From: Pegoplata infirma
Lineage: Eukaryota; Arthropoda; Insecta; Diptera; Anthomyiidae
Length of the DNA: 64,000 bases
Direction of reading: 5' to 3'
NCBI GenBank assembly: GCA_963921195.1
Contig: OY992540.1
Location: 36,076,971-36,140,970, forward strand
The notes below the pieces were generated by a model that was given only the letters and a program-made list of their open reading frames with translations, made no database searches and had not been told where the DNA came from. Positions 44,131 through 54,448 of this stretch are shown piece after piece; the stretch's first letter is position 1; every line of letters starts with the position of its first letter. A program made the translations under genes and the position numbers.

Positions 44131-44600
44131 TACAAAAAACAAGTAAGAGTGTTAAATTCTTCTGTGCCGAATCATTTATACTCTCCAAAATGTAAAAAAA
44201 CAATCTCATTTACCAAATTTACGGCTCTTTTTTTTCATCAAAATTTTTTATCTTTATGAAATTTTTTTTTTATCAAATTTTTTTTTATTGCAAATTTTTT
44301 TCATCAAAATTTTGTTTCTTATCAAAAAATTTTTCTTTCCATTTTTTTCTTATTTTTTTCATCAAAACTAATTTTTTACCAAGTTTAAAATTCTGACATA
44401 AAAATGTTCCATTTGTTTAATAAATGTACAAAAAACAAGTGAGAGTGTTAAATTCTTCTGTGCCGAATCATTTATACCAAATTTACGGCTCTTAGACTGC
44501 ATCTTGCTTTCCACAGACAGATGGACGGATGTATATAGCTAGATTGTCTTAGAAATGGATCAATAATATATAAACTTAATGGTTCTCGACCGATATTTCA
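44131..44600 (-). mobile_element. DINE-like 3'-end fragments, reverse orientation
   Basis: AAAACAAGTAAGAGTGTTAAATTC and TGTGCCGAATCATTTATA (a worn 3' hairpin) occur twice, at 44131 and 44431. The second is followed by GGACGGATGTATATAGC and TATATAAACTTAATGG, worn parts of the family core. Confidence 0.6.
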
Positions 44601-44946
44601 ATTTTTTTGCATAAAATAATTTTTTTCTTAAAAAATCTTTGCTTTGGCAAGTACACCCAAATCTTCAGCAAAACATAATCTTGATTTAATGTTTCGCAGA
44701 CATTTTTTTACTGCAAAACGAAAATAAAAATCACAAAAAATTTTTTGTGTCCACGATTTAAAAAATTTCTGTGCAGAAAATTCTTAAAAAAATAGTTTTT
44801 TCCTAATATTATTAAAATTACTTCAAAACGCAAAAAAAATGTTGTGCCTGGAAACTAAAAAATTTTAAATTTTTTCCGGAACTGTAGAAATTTTTAAATT
44901 TATTTTTCACCAAAAGCATTTTTAAAGAATTTGTTGACTCTAATGG

Positions 44947-46087
44947 GCCTATTCTAAAAATATATAACAAAATTTTTTATTATAAAATGTTGTTATATTT
45001 TCTGTTATAATTTTTGTTATAGATTTGTTTTGGTATTCTTTGCCTATTATGACAAAAAAATAATAAATAAATTCACCACAGTGTGATGAACGTTTTTATT
45101 TGTCAAAAAATAAAAAAAATAATATAAAAATTAAACAAAAATCGTTACAATTTTTGTGAAGAATTATTGGATTCATTAGCCAAGGTTCTAATGGTATTTC
45201 CATGACTTCAATTCCCATCATTCGAATGGACACGTGGTCACAAATCAAAGAAAACGGGTGTATTAAAAAGACTGATAGGTGCTGCTGTTGCAATATTGGT
45301 GCAAAAAATTGCTTAAGTTGGAATTCTTTATCATGGAAAAGGATCTTTATCCAAAGGATTCATCGTTCGCTATCACAACGACCGTGTGCTACATTATACG
45401 CACTCCGTCTCCTCTTAGTTACCCACCCAATCTCCAATCATTCACCAAGGTTATAAGTGGCTGTTGACGTTTTACGTCAACACACGTGACTCTGTGGTCC
45501 ATTGTGATACCACGGGACCGTAATAGGTTTCCCTACTAGTCCCCAAACTCCTTAAAATTACGTCTTCGTCTCCTCCCTAATGTATGAAAAACTACCCGTA
45601 TTTCCATAAACCCATAACATTAAGAATTTCCTCTAACATCCAAAATTTTTTATAAGAGACGTGGTCAAACAAATATGTATAATGCCGAAGGGAACATTAT
45701 AAAAAAATGGAAATTTTCCAATCTTGAAGAAAACAAAGAGAGCGAAGAAATCTGAAATGCCTTCTAAACGTCTTCTCATCCACTAAAAATAGGTCAGATT
45801 TATCCTTAAGGCTTTCTAGGACTATCCGTCATTCCAATTTTGGCCTTTTATCCACTATTTTTATTAACATTAGTTACATGCCATTCTTTTTTAATTTATA
45901 TTTTTTAAATATATTTAAATAACAAACAAAATATTTCTTGTTATGTGGTTCTCATATCATAACAAATTTGTCATGATTTTTCTATGACAAATTTTTTAAG
46001 AATACCAAATTTGAATAATTGTCATTCACCTCAATTTTATTATAATTTTGTTATTTATTATAGATGACAAAATTTTTAGAATAGGGG
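44947..46087. mobile_element. 1.1-kb element with CCTATTCTAAAAAT ends
   Basis: The left end CCTATTCTAAAAATATATAA pairs with AAATTTTTAGAATAGGGG at the right. Subterminal ATAACAAAATTTTTTATTAT-type words recur in inverse orientation at 45960-46075. The core (45170-45860) is less AT-rich and has no gene I recognise. It shares about 75 bp (GTGGCTGTTGACGTTTTACG, ATACCACGGGACC) with 57726-57812. Confidence 0.6.
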
Positions 46088-46278
46088 TATAAAACTCAAA
46101 AAAAAAAAACTTGCAAAAAATATTTGTGCCTGTGACTTACAATTAGAAATTTTTAAAAAGAATTATGCCTGGTACTTTAAAAATTTAAAATTTTTTTCGG
46201 GACTTGGAAAATTTTGACCGACACTCATTTTCTTGCCGGGTAGTTAAGGTCTTTAATTTTTCAACCCTCAATTTTGCT

Positions 46279-47581
46279 ACACGCAAAAAAAAACTTGTGT
46301 CGGAGTGAGCAAAAATCTGGCATAATTTTACCAAAAATATGCTAAAACTACAACCGACGAAGTAGTTTTCGTAATTTAGCCAAAACACTTATGTAAAAAA
46401 TTTTGAAGAAAATGCTAATGCTATTTAAGCAAAAACTTGGTAAAATATACCAAAAGAAATATGGTGAAATATACCAAAATTATTTGAAAAGCTGACTAAA
46501 AATAATGCTAAAAATTACCACATTTATGCTAAAATAAATTTTCAATAAATTTTTGTAAAAATTTGTATATTTGTTGAATTTAAAATTTTCACAGAATAAA
46601 TCCATATTAATATAATAAATGTTGTGTAGGATTTAATTTACCACCGACCAACTGACCCTTTTTGTACAATTTTCTCGAGGGACTGCTGCCTACGCTTCTT
46701 CTTGAAGTAAAGGATCCGCTATAGCTTCACGAATTTATTTAAAAGCATCCTGTAAAAATAGAAAATTATTACAAAACATAAATTTTTAATTTAAAAAATT
46801 GGTTAACCCCATTGGTCTCTTGGTAAGGAGGAACACTTACTTTGTCATTCCATTTGTAACCCATCAAAACAGGTATGGACTCCCTTGGCTTTGGGTTTTT
46901 AGGTTTTAATTTTATAACTAAAGGCAGGATTGGTGTCCACGCTCTTTATTGTAGTGAAGGATTCTCCATAGCTTCAAAAATTTATTTAGCAGTACCCTGT
47001 AAAAATATAAAATTATTACCAAACACTAATTTTTAACTAAAAATCTATTAAACCTTATTGGTGTCTTCGGAATGCGGGTATACTCACTTTATCATTCCAT
47101 TTGTTATTCATCGAAACATACGTCTGGGACTCCATTGGTTTTTCTTATTGAATAATGTTTTAAGTGATGAAAGCAAAATTAACTTTAACATTCTTTTATC
47201 TTACATTTATTTATCTTTTAGAAAACTAATTATTTATTTTTATTTATGTATTAATTTATTTTTATTTTATATATCAATTTCCTTTTTACGTTTTTATAAC
47301 ACAAAAAATAAACAAACAACGCACGCCCACAAAAATACAAAATGAAAATGGCGGTCTGTATTTGTTTTGTTTTTTTGTTGTTTTCTTTCGATAAATTTTT
47401 GTGCAGGTAATTTGCGTTATTGAGCAAGCTACTTGGTTATTTTACATAAAAAATGAATTATGGTACTTTAACATCGACAAGCATAATATTAGCAAAAATT
47501 TGTTAAAAAATTTTTTTTGGTATGAAAAAAGTTTTACCAAGTAGGATTGCTCAATCTTACACAGATTTTTTTTTTGCGTGT
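46279..47581. mobile_element. 1.3-kb element with ACACGCAAAAAAAA ends
   Basis: ACACGCAAAAAAAAACTTGT at the left pairs with ATTTTTTTTTTGCGTGT at the right. GGTAAAATATACCAAA, ACCAAGTAGGATTGCTCAAT and related words recur near both ends. Two DINE-like scraps (46800-46900 and 47050-47140, with CTTTGTCATTCCATTTGTAA) lie inside. Confidence 0.6.
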
Positions 47582-47654
47582 ACAATCAATATAAACCATA
47601 CAACTATTCATAAATATGGCATCACAACTAAAAACACATGTAATGGTGGCATTA

Positions 47655-48347
47655 ATGGTGTTTTCTTTTCTGAAAAAAAATGTTTGCCTTTTTAGTGCAT
47701 ACATTTTTAAAATGTTTAACTCACACCTTCAAAAATTTGCATTTTATTTGACTGGAATAGAACACAACATACAGCAATACTCTGCCACAGACTAAATACA
47801 GACTCGACAGTAGAGTTTTATAAGAAAAAATGGGGAAAAATTAAGCGATTTTAGGAGAAAACACAGCGGTTTTTAGTACGTTTTACGCTAACATGGCAAC
47901 ACTTTCTACGACGTAGGAGTGAGTGAAACAACAAAAAACGATCTGACATCCATTTTTCTTATGGCGCGTTATATCAGTTATCTCTTTCTAACCTAATTCG
48001 TAGAATAATTTGAAAATATTAACCATATGGTTCAGAACTACTTTTTTGACACATGTCACTTATGTCGAGTCTGTATTAGTCTGTGACTCTGCCCTGTATT
48101 TTTTTAACAGCTGTTTTGAGAAAACAACACAGAAAAAGTCAGCTGTTGTATAAGGCAATTTCAACCCCGTGATTTTTTACGGGGTAAAAAGTGCAACTTT
48201 TTTGCACTTTATAGGGCAGACATTTTTAGAAAAGAACACGATATTATTTATAATGGTTGACATTTTTTAGAAAAGAACACAAAAACATAAATTTGGGGGC
48301 GAAATGCAAAAAAAAGGCACATTTTTTGCCAGAAAAGAAAACACCAT
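47655..48347. mobile_element. inverted-repeat element interrupted by a 300-bp MITE
   Basis: ATGGTGTTTTCTTTTCTGAA near 47657 pairs with GCCAGAAAAGAAAACACCAT near 48328. The subterminal words AAAAAATG...GCCTTTTT pair as well. The intact MITE at 47786-48085 lies between. The borders are approximate. Confidence 0.5.
47786..48085 (+). mobile_element. intact 300-bp CACAGACTAA MITE, second copy
   Basis: It is flanked by the 7-bp duplication ACTCTGC (47779-47785, 48086-48092). By eye it does not differ from the copy at 14637-14936. It ends about 360 bp upstream of the Nudix gene start codon. Confidence 0.92.
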
Positions 48348-48443
48348 AAGTGAACAAAATCAGCTGTTGGCACCAAAAACTACAGTAATATTATTAAGAC
48401 AATAACGGTTCAAAGTGTTCCTGTTTAGCGTACAAAATAGAAA

Positions 48444-49299
48444 ATGACATCTTTATTGGGAAGATGTCGATTAAATATTTATCCATTATTAAGAGTACAA
48501 ATTCATTATAACGGTGCAACATATTTAAATTATTCAGAGGCTAAAACTAATCCAACAAACACGGTACCTGATTATGAAATAAATGAACAACTTTTATTGT
48601 CCGAAGAGAATCGTCAAAGATGTCTAGAAAAAATGTGTCGTTCTCCCCCGGTTGGAATAAAATTGCGCGGAGCTAAAAATGAAAATAAATTTGCTGCTGT
48701 ATTAATAGCAATATGTTTGGATGAACGCAAGTAAGAATCCATATTATTACCTGCCTCCCAGCAAACTAATAGTACAAAGTCTATTTCTTTTATTTAGTGA
48801 AAATCTATCAATACTTTATACTAGACGTTCACGTATGCTAAGTCGTCATATGAGGCAAATTTCATTTCCAGGTGGCATAAAAGATGATCATGAAGATTAT
48901 ATACAATGTGCTTTAAGAGAAACTGAAGAAGAAATAGGTCTACCACCGAGTCGTGTAGAAATTTGGGGTGCTGGAAGTTTAATAACGCCTCCGCATACTG
49001 CAGCGATTATGCCCGTAGTGGGAGTTGTTAAAAACTTTCATGAAAGTGAACTCAAATTAAATATAGCCGAAGTGGAGGAAGCTTTTGCAATACCTATTAA
49101 ACACCTAGCAAATCCTCAAACCTTAAGGCATACACAATTTAAGAGTGGTTATTCTGCGCCTGTTTTTGTCATAGATGATAAACATATTTGGGGTATTACG
49201 GGATTCTTGACAAATATTTTCCTCAATTGTTTTTTGCCACCTAAATACAATAACTTAAAAAATCGTGTAAAATTTGTTAGGCCTTTTAAGAGTAAATAA
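48444..49299 (+). CDS. NUDT8-type Nudix hydrolase (CoA diphosphatase), two exons
   Basis: The family cleaves CoA and its derivatives to 3',5'-ADP and phosphopantetheine, in mitochondria for NUDT8. Exons 48444-48730 and 48798-49299 join across a 67-bp GT/AG intron to give 262 aa. The Nudix box G(x5)E(x7)REUxEExGU is perfect at residues 122-144 (GGIKDDHE...REtEEEIGL). The preceding LYTRRSRMLSRHMRQISFPGG (102-122, split here: LYTRRSRMLSRH, MRQISFPGG) matches the UPF0035 CoA-pyrophosphatase signature. The N-terminal segment is rich in R and hydrophobic residues without acids (first 20 residues), consistent with a mitochondrial presequence. The ATG is the first in frame. It is convergent with Clic. 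Confidence 0.93.
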
Positions 49300-49802
49300 C
49301 TTAACTCGTTAAAAGGCAAAATGTGATTTAGAAAATTTGTAATTTTTTCATTAAATTTATCTATATTTCTACATACATTCATATTAATTGTTAATATTTA
49401 GATAGTAAAATTTACAAAGTTAAACAATAACCATTCGCATTTATTTGATTGTAGTTCTACAAAAATATTAGTCCAAATTTTGTAAGTTTCTGAAATTCTA
49501 AAATTGCTTTGAAAGTAGGCTACGCTGCTAAGGGGAATAAATATCTATTCGACCCTGTTCCACAAAGTAAGTTTGTGCTGATGTAACTTTTCAAAACATT
49601 GCTCCTTGACCCAGCTTCATGCATATGGATTGAATCACATTCAGTTTTTGTGTCAATTCAGAGATCTCCGTCCGTGATAACACGATAGGTCTCAATTATT
49701 AATATATGTATTTGGCTTAAATTCAAAAATGTAAACTTCTTTTCCTATCTTCTTCTTAAAAGAAGTTTATTTAAATTAGTTTAGATGTTTATTGAAATTA
49801 AT
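49300..49802 (+). other. 3' flank of the Nudix gene
   Basis: AT-rich sequence beginning with the 3' UTR. I see no repeat shared with the rest of the window and no strong poly(A) signal directly after the stop. Confidence 0.35.
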
Positions 49803-50036
49803 TTCGTTAGTGAGTCAAATTACACTCACGCGCTCATCTCTAATTTGCAGTAAAAAATTTCATTATAACAAATTTTGAGAAGTTTTTGAAAGGTTCCAGG
49901 ACACAAATTTTTTTTTTTCAATTTTTTGCGTTTTGTTCTATTAGAAAAAAAAAATCCAGAACATAATTTTAAAACTTTCATTCCCAAAGAATTTTCTAAG
50001 TGCCGGACACAAAATTTTTGTTTGGCATTTTTATAA

Positions 50037-50215
50037 CCCAGTTGGCAATTTCCATCAGCCAACCTTGGTGTCGGCACGCTGATATGTCAGAGTCACCCTG
50101 ACATATCTATATACTGAGTTGAGGACAGTTTCATTCTAATTTCCAAAATGTCATCAATCATAACAGTTGTCAGGGAGTGATGACATTCCCATGACATTTC
50201 CTTTAAGTAGTCTTT
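50037..50215. mobile_element. CCAGTTGGCAA repeat, copy 1
   Basis: CCAGTTGGCAATTTCCATCA, CTGACATATCTATATACTGA and AATGTCATCAATCATAACAG are shared with 52852-52985. The inverted terminal word TTGCCAACTGG occurs at 56816, after a related palindrome. These probably are fragments of one family, rich in TGACAT words. Confidence 0.6.
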
Positions 50216-50264
50216 TTGTATTTAATTTGTATTTTCAAATGCTTGATGTTGCCTTTGATAGGTC

Positions 50265-50395
50265 TAGAGATGCGCACCAGTCACGTGATTATCGTGATTC
50301 ACGTGAATCATGAGTATTTTTTTATACTCACTTGAGCATGCATGTGCATGAGTAAACAAAAAAAGTTCGTGCGTGAAATTTTCGTGATTCAAAAA
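50265..50395. mobile_element. left-end fragment of a (CACTCA)-type hAT MITE
   Basis: It starts TAGAGATGCGCACCAGTCAC and continues with CACGTGATT and CACGTGAATCATGAG words, like the ends of 25227-25792. The right half is absent. A separate right end of the family lies at 49803-49842 (CACTCACGCGCTCATCTCTA). Confidence 0.6.
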
Positions 50396-50618
50396 AATAC
50401 GTTTTTTGTTACACCGTCCGATACACTTTTGTACACACGGATCAGACCAAGAAACTCTTAAAGTAGGGCCGAGAATAAAATACATGTCTCCCAGTTTTTC
50501 TAGATCAATTCGCGTTTTTGCGAAAAAAGCTAATAAAAAAGTTGTGTTTTTCCAAAGTAGTGTGAAATAAGTCGAAAAATGTATTAAATCTACTTGTGAG
50601 CTAAATAATGTTTAAACA

Positions 50619-51120
50619 TGTCTTTAGTGAAAATTAAATACGGTTCTTTTCGTAGAACATATTAAGCATCTATGTCCAATTTTTGTCCTCCTTTTTAATG
50701 GTCTCCAAGAAAACCATTAAATCCTGCATTTAAAGGGTTAAAATGTTCTACAAAAATGTTCTGCATCAAATTTCACTAGTAGTTGTCAAAGACCAATAAT
50801 TTGTGCAATGCTGAAAAATGCTCAAAAAAGTAAAATTGTAAAGTATTTTTTCTGAAAAACAATTTAAAAAAATATGATACTTTAAAATTTTACTTTTTTA
50901 AGCATTTTGCTAACATCCCACGAACTTTTGGTCTTTAACAACCCCTAGTAAAAATTGATGCAACACATTTTTGTGGCACACTTTAACCCTTTAAACGCAC
51001 GATTTAATGGTTTTCTTGGAGAGTAGTTGAAATAAGGACAAAAATGACCCCTAAAAATTGGAGATTGAGGGTTAATATGTTCCATGAATAGAACCGCCAT
51101 CAAATTTTACTAGAGACACC
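50619..51120. mobile_element. ~500-bp fold-back element
   Basis: Arms of about 200 bp: CTCCAAGAAAACCATTAAAT at 50703 pairs with ATTTAATGGTTTTCTTGGAG at 51002. The arms also share CTTTAGTGAAAATT/TTTTACTAGAGA, CGGTTCTTTTCG and TTTGGTCTTT/AAAGACCAA words. Confidence 0.75.
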
Positions 51121-51140
51121 TTTTAACACCATTTTTTTTT

Positions 51141-51748
51141 ATACCCTCCACTTAGTGATAGAGGGTATATATAAGTTTGTCATTCCGTTTGTAACTCATC
51201 GAAATATTGGTCTGGGACCCCATAAAGTATATTTATTCATGATCCCCGATTTATTTTAAGACATTCTAGCGATGTCCGTCTGTTCGACTGTCCGTCTGTC
51301 TGTGGATATGACGGATATGACTGAAACTTAACATATTTATTGGAAGTTCTCCCGAGAAGTTTGGTATTGCATTTGAGCGATATCGGTTCAGCGGTTCAAA
51401 AGTTATGAGCGAAAATGTAAGCACACCTAAAAAATTTCAGTACATTCAACATAACCTAAAAATACAAAATGCTTTAATTCGGCTTCTGGTTGACATATGT
51501 GAACATAATTGAACACCAAATGGTATTTAAACAAGTGCGAACATATTTTTTGACAAAAAAAGAAAAAAATCGCGGATTTTTTTTACCAAAATTTTTTTTC
51601 GCGGAAATTTTTTTTTCAAAATTTTTTTTTTTTTTCAAAAGTAATTTCCTTTTAAATAAAGTTTTTGGCAATAATCTTTTTGAAATTGTGGAGGGTATCA
51701 CTACATTCGGCAAGGCCGAATTTAACTTTTTTATTTGTTTTTTTTTTT
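51141..51748 (+). mobile_element. DINE-like element, uninterrupted copy
   Basis: It begins with the hairpin ATACCCTCCACTTAGTGATAGAGGGTAT, here given in two parts: ATACCCTCCACTTAG and TGATAGAGGGTAT. Next come CATTCCGTTTGTAACTCATC, CCCATAAAGTATATTTATTC and a short GTCCGTCTGT tract. The 3' hairpin TTCGGCAAGGCCGAA ends in TTTAACTTTTTTATTTG. It is the closest relative of the interrupted copy at 29358-30163 and gives the empty sites for both insertions found there. Confidence 0.8.
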
Positions 51749-51753
51749 AATTT

Positions 51754-52677
51754 CCCAGCAAACAAGCAGACTCAATTTAGACTCCAAAATGGGCTCTAAA
51801 AATGTAACCAAAATTTCAAATTTTTGTATGAAAGTGGTTCATCCAAAAGAGCCCTCTTTTTGGACTCCAAATTGAATCAATAAAAAGAGTGTATTTGGGG
51901 AAATTTCCCATAGTAGTTTGAGTCGTTTAGGAGTCCATTTGGAGTGTAAAAAAAAGTCTTGTGTGGAGCCTTTTTGGTGCCAATATTTTTTTTTTTTAGA
52001 TCGCTAATCTTTTAATTTTTTTAAATAGAAAGATCACTTTATATATTTTTTTCTTATTTGGACATATGTACATATATTTATTAATTATAAATTACAAAAG
52101 AATAAATTTCAAAACTATAAAACTGACCACAAAGAACAATTCATCATCTTCAAGGAGCTCTGCATTCAGGATCTTCCAAAATAATCGCTCGCATAGGCAG
52201 GTTCTGTCGTTGATGTGTATATATGTATATTGTTCAAAAACCACAATAAATAGCGCGGTATTTAACTTAAACGGTATGTTTGATTGTTATTTTGTATTTA
52301 AAAGAAAATTGTTGACAAATAAAAACCATTTTGTAAAATAAATTTTTTTGTTCACTCCGAAAAGACTATTTTTTTGGAGCTTTTTTGGAAAGTTCAAAAA
52401 TAACTTAAATTTCCCAAATTTTTGGATTCATTTTGGAGCCAACATTTTTATATAACAATTTCCCATACATTTTTAAGTCTTTTTGGACTTATTTCAGATT
52501 GCTTTTTTTGACTCCAAAAAAAAGAGTGTTTTATGAGCAAAGAAATGAAAAACTGAAAAAAAAAGTTTCCTATTTGAATCATTTTTTATTCCAAAATATG
52601 TGGGCTCTAAAAACAATGCTTTTTTGTAGTCATTAAGGAGTCATAAATTTTGAGGGCTCAACATTTTGTTGTCTGGG
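51754..52677. mobile_element. ~920-bp element with CCCAG...CTGGG ends
   Basis: CCCAGCAAACAAGCAGACTC at the left and GTTGTCTGGG at the right form short inverted ends. The body repeats the words TTTTTGGACTCCAAA and GGGCTCTAAAA in several forms. The middle (52000-52330) looks like unrelated AT-rich DNA. No transposase. Confidence 0.5.
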
Positions 52678-52851
52678 TTTTATATATCCTTGGTTGGCCC
52701 TTAAGAATTTCTATGTTCAGTTTTAAAAAATCTCGAAAAGACTACGTGGACGTGTAAAGGATGCGAAAAAGGACCACCATGGATGGCAGGGTTAAAAAAT
52801 ATGAAAAAATCTTGCACATAGGCCTTCTTGAAGGCCAGCCAACGATATGTA

Positions 52852-52985
52852 CCAGTTGGCAATTTTCATTAGCCATCCTTGGTGATGGCCCGCTGACATG
52901 TCAGAGTCGCACCTGACATATCTATATACTGAGTTCAGGACAGTTTCACTTTAATTTTCCAAATGTCATCAATCATAACAGCCCT
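52852..52985. mobile_element. CCAGTTGGCAA repeat, copy 2
   Basis: It is about 80% similar by eye to 50037-50170 and ends at ATCATAACAG. The sequence then diverges abruptly at CCCTGCAC, indicating truncation. Confidence 0.6.
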
Positions 52986-54448
52986 GCACACACCCCTCTT
53001 CAAGCAAATTTAGGTTTAATGGTGACGAAATCGGCTAATGCCATTTCATTCCTCTTTATTTAGACCTTTAAAAATCAATAACACAAAAATCATAGCTGAC
53101 TCTGTTTGCGAGTTACTGCGAAAATTGTAATTTTCACCTAATATTTTTATTTTGAAGAATAATTTAAAAGCTTATAAGGTAAGGTATTTTTGAGATTTTT
53201 CTGAAAACTTTTAGGGGTCGCAAAGTCGAATCTGGACGCGACCTTACACAGTTTATTTAAATTGTTCTAGCGATCACAAATCTGGTCTCCAAACTTTTCC
53301 ATCTCATCAGATTTTTAAAAAAATTGAGGTCAAAGTTCAAAAATATCGCCGTCGACTCGAAAAGTAATGCTAAGTCGCTCGGTATACTCAAATGTAGGTC
53401 CAGGACTTATATTTCGGGTAGTACCAAACATCAGAACTTATTTATACCCTGCACCACAGAATGGTGTAGAGTTTCAAAAAAAGGCAGAGAATGTGCAACA
53501 TTAAAACTTGCCTTTAAATTTAAGGAAATTGCGTATTTATATAGATTAACGAAACTTGGCATCCCTGGAAATATAACTACAGTGCCATCTATTTTTCGAC
53601 ATGCAAACTTAAGAAAAAGATTTTACACAAAAGTAATCTTAAACTCCAACAGATGGCGCAAACATTAAAAAGAGCATTGCCAACATAAAAAAAATAATTT
53701 ACGTTAATTTTAAAAACGGCAGTAAAACGCTGAACCACATCAACTCACCGTATTTACCAAATCTAAACCATTTTTTTTGCACTTAATTAAAATAAATAAA
53801 AACTCGCAACTATTTTAGTAGTATCAAATATAAGAAATACTTTATTTTTTTGTTTGTGATTGTATGTGTATATACAAAAAAAGTTATATGCAAATATATT
53901 TTAAATATTTTTTTTTTATAAAATAAAAATGTTAAAAAAACACACTTTTTGTTAGTACAAATTGTTTGTTTGCTGTTTGTTTGGTCACATAAAATTATCC
54001 ATAAAAAGCCATTTAGAATTTGTAGTCATGTTCTCGCAAAATAAAAAAAAATCGTTAAGTGGAAATCTTGAGTTTAATATTAAGTTAAGGCGACACACGA
54101 GAAGTAATAAGAGAGAAATCGAAAGCCATTAATGGTATTTCCAAAACTAGAAGCCATGAGCTTTTTTTTTTAAAAAAAGGAACAATAGGATTTAATATTT
54201 AAAAAAAAAATAAATCAACGCAATACATATCATTAACAAATATAGAGTAAACAAAATTAAGGTCGCTATCAAAAATAATATATATATCTTAAATTATACA
54301 TAAATGAAATCGAATGTAGCTTAAATCATCATGTAAATAAAGTTTGCACTACTCAAAAAGTGGGTGGGGTATTTAAAAAAAAAAAAATAAAACCAGAAAA
54401 CAAATAAGTATTCATAACTTGTAGCCGCCTGGCTAGGGCTACGACATA
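52986..54448. other. region without a recognised gene; right part is the Clic 3' flank
   Basis: The only longer frame, 53324-53668 (114 codons), shows no family I recognise and contains a TATACCCTGCACC word typical of repeats in this genome. From about 53700 the sequence is AT-rich single-copy-looking DNA that may be the long 3' UTR of the minus-strand Clic gene. Confidence 0.4.

Noticed and set aside
53324..53668. 114-codon open frame as a gene
   Set aside because: No recognised domain, no splice or promoter context, and it contains a repeat-associated TATACCCTGCACC word.
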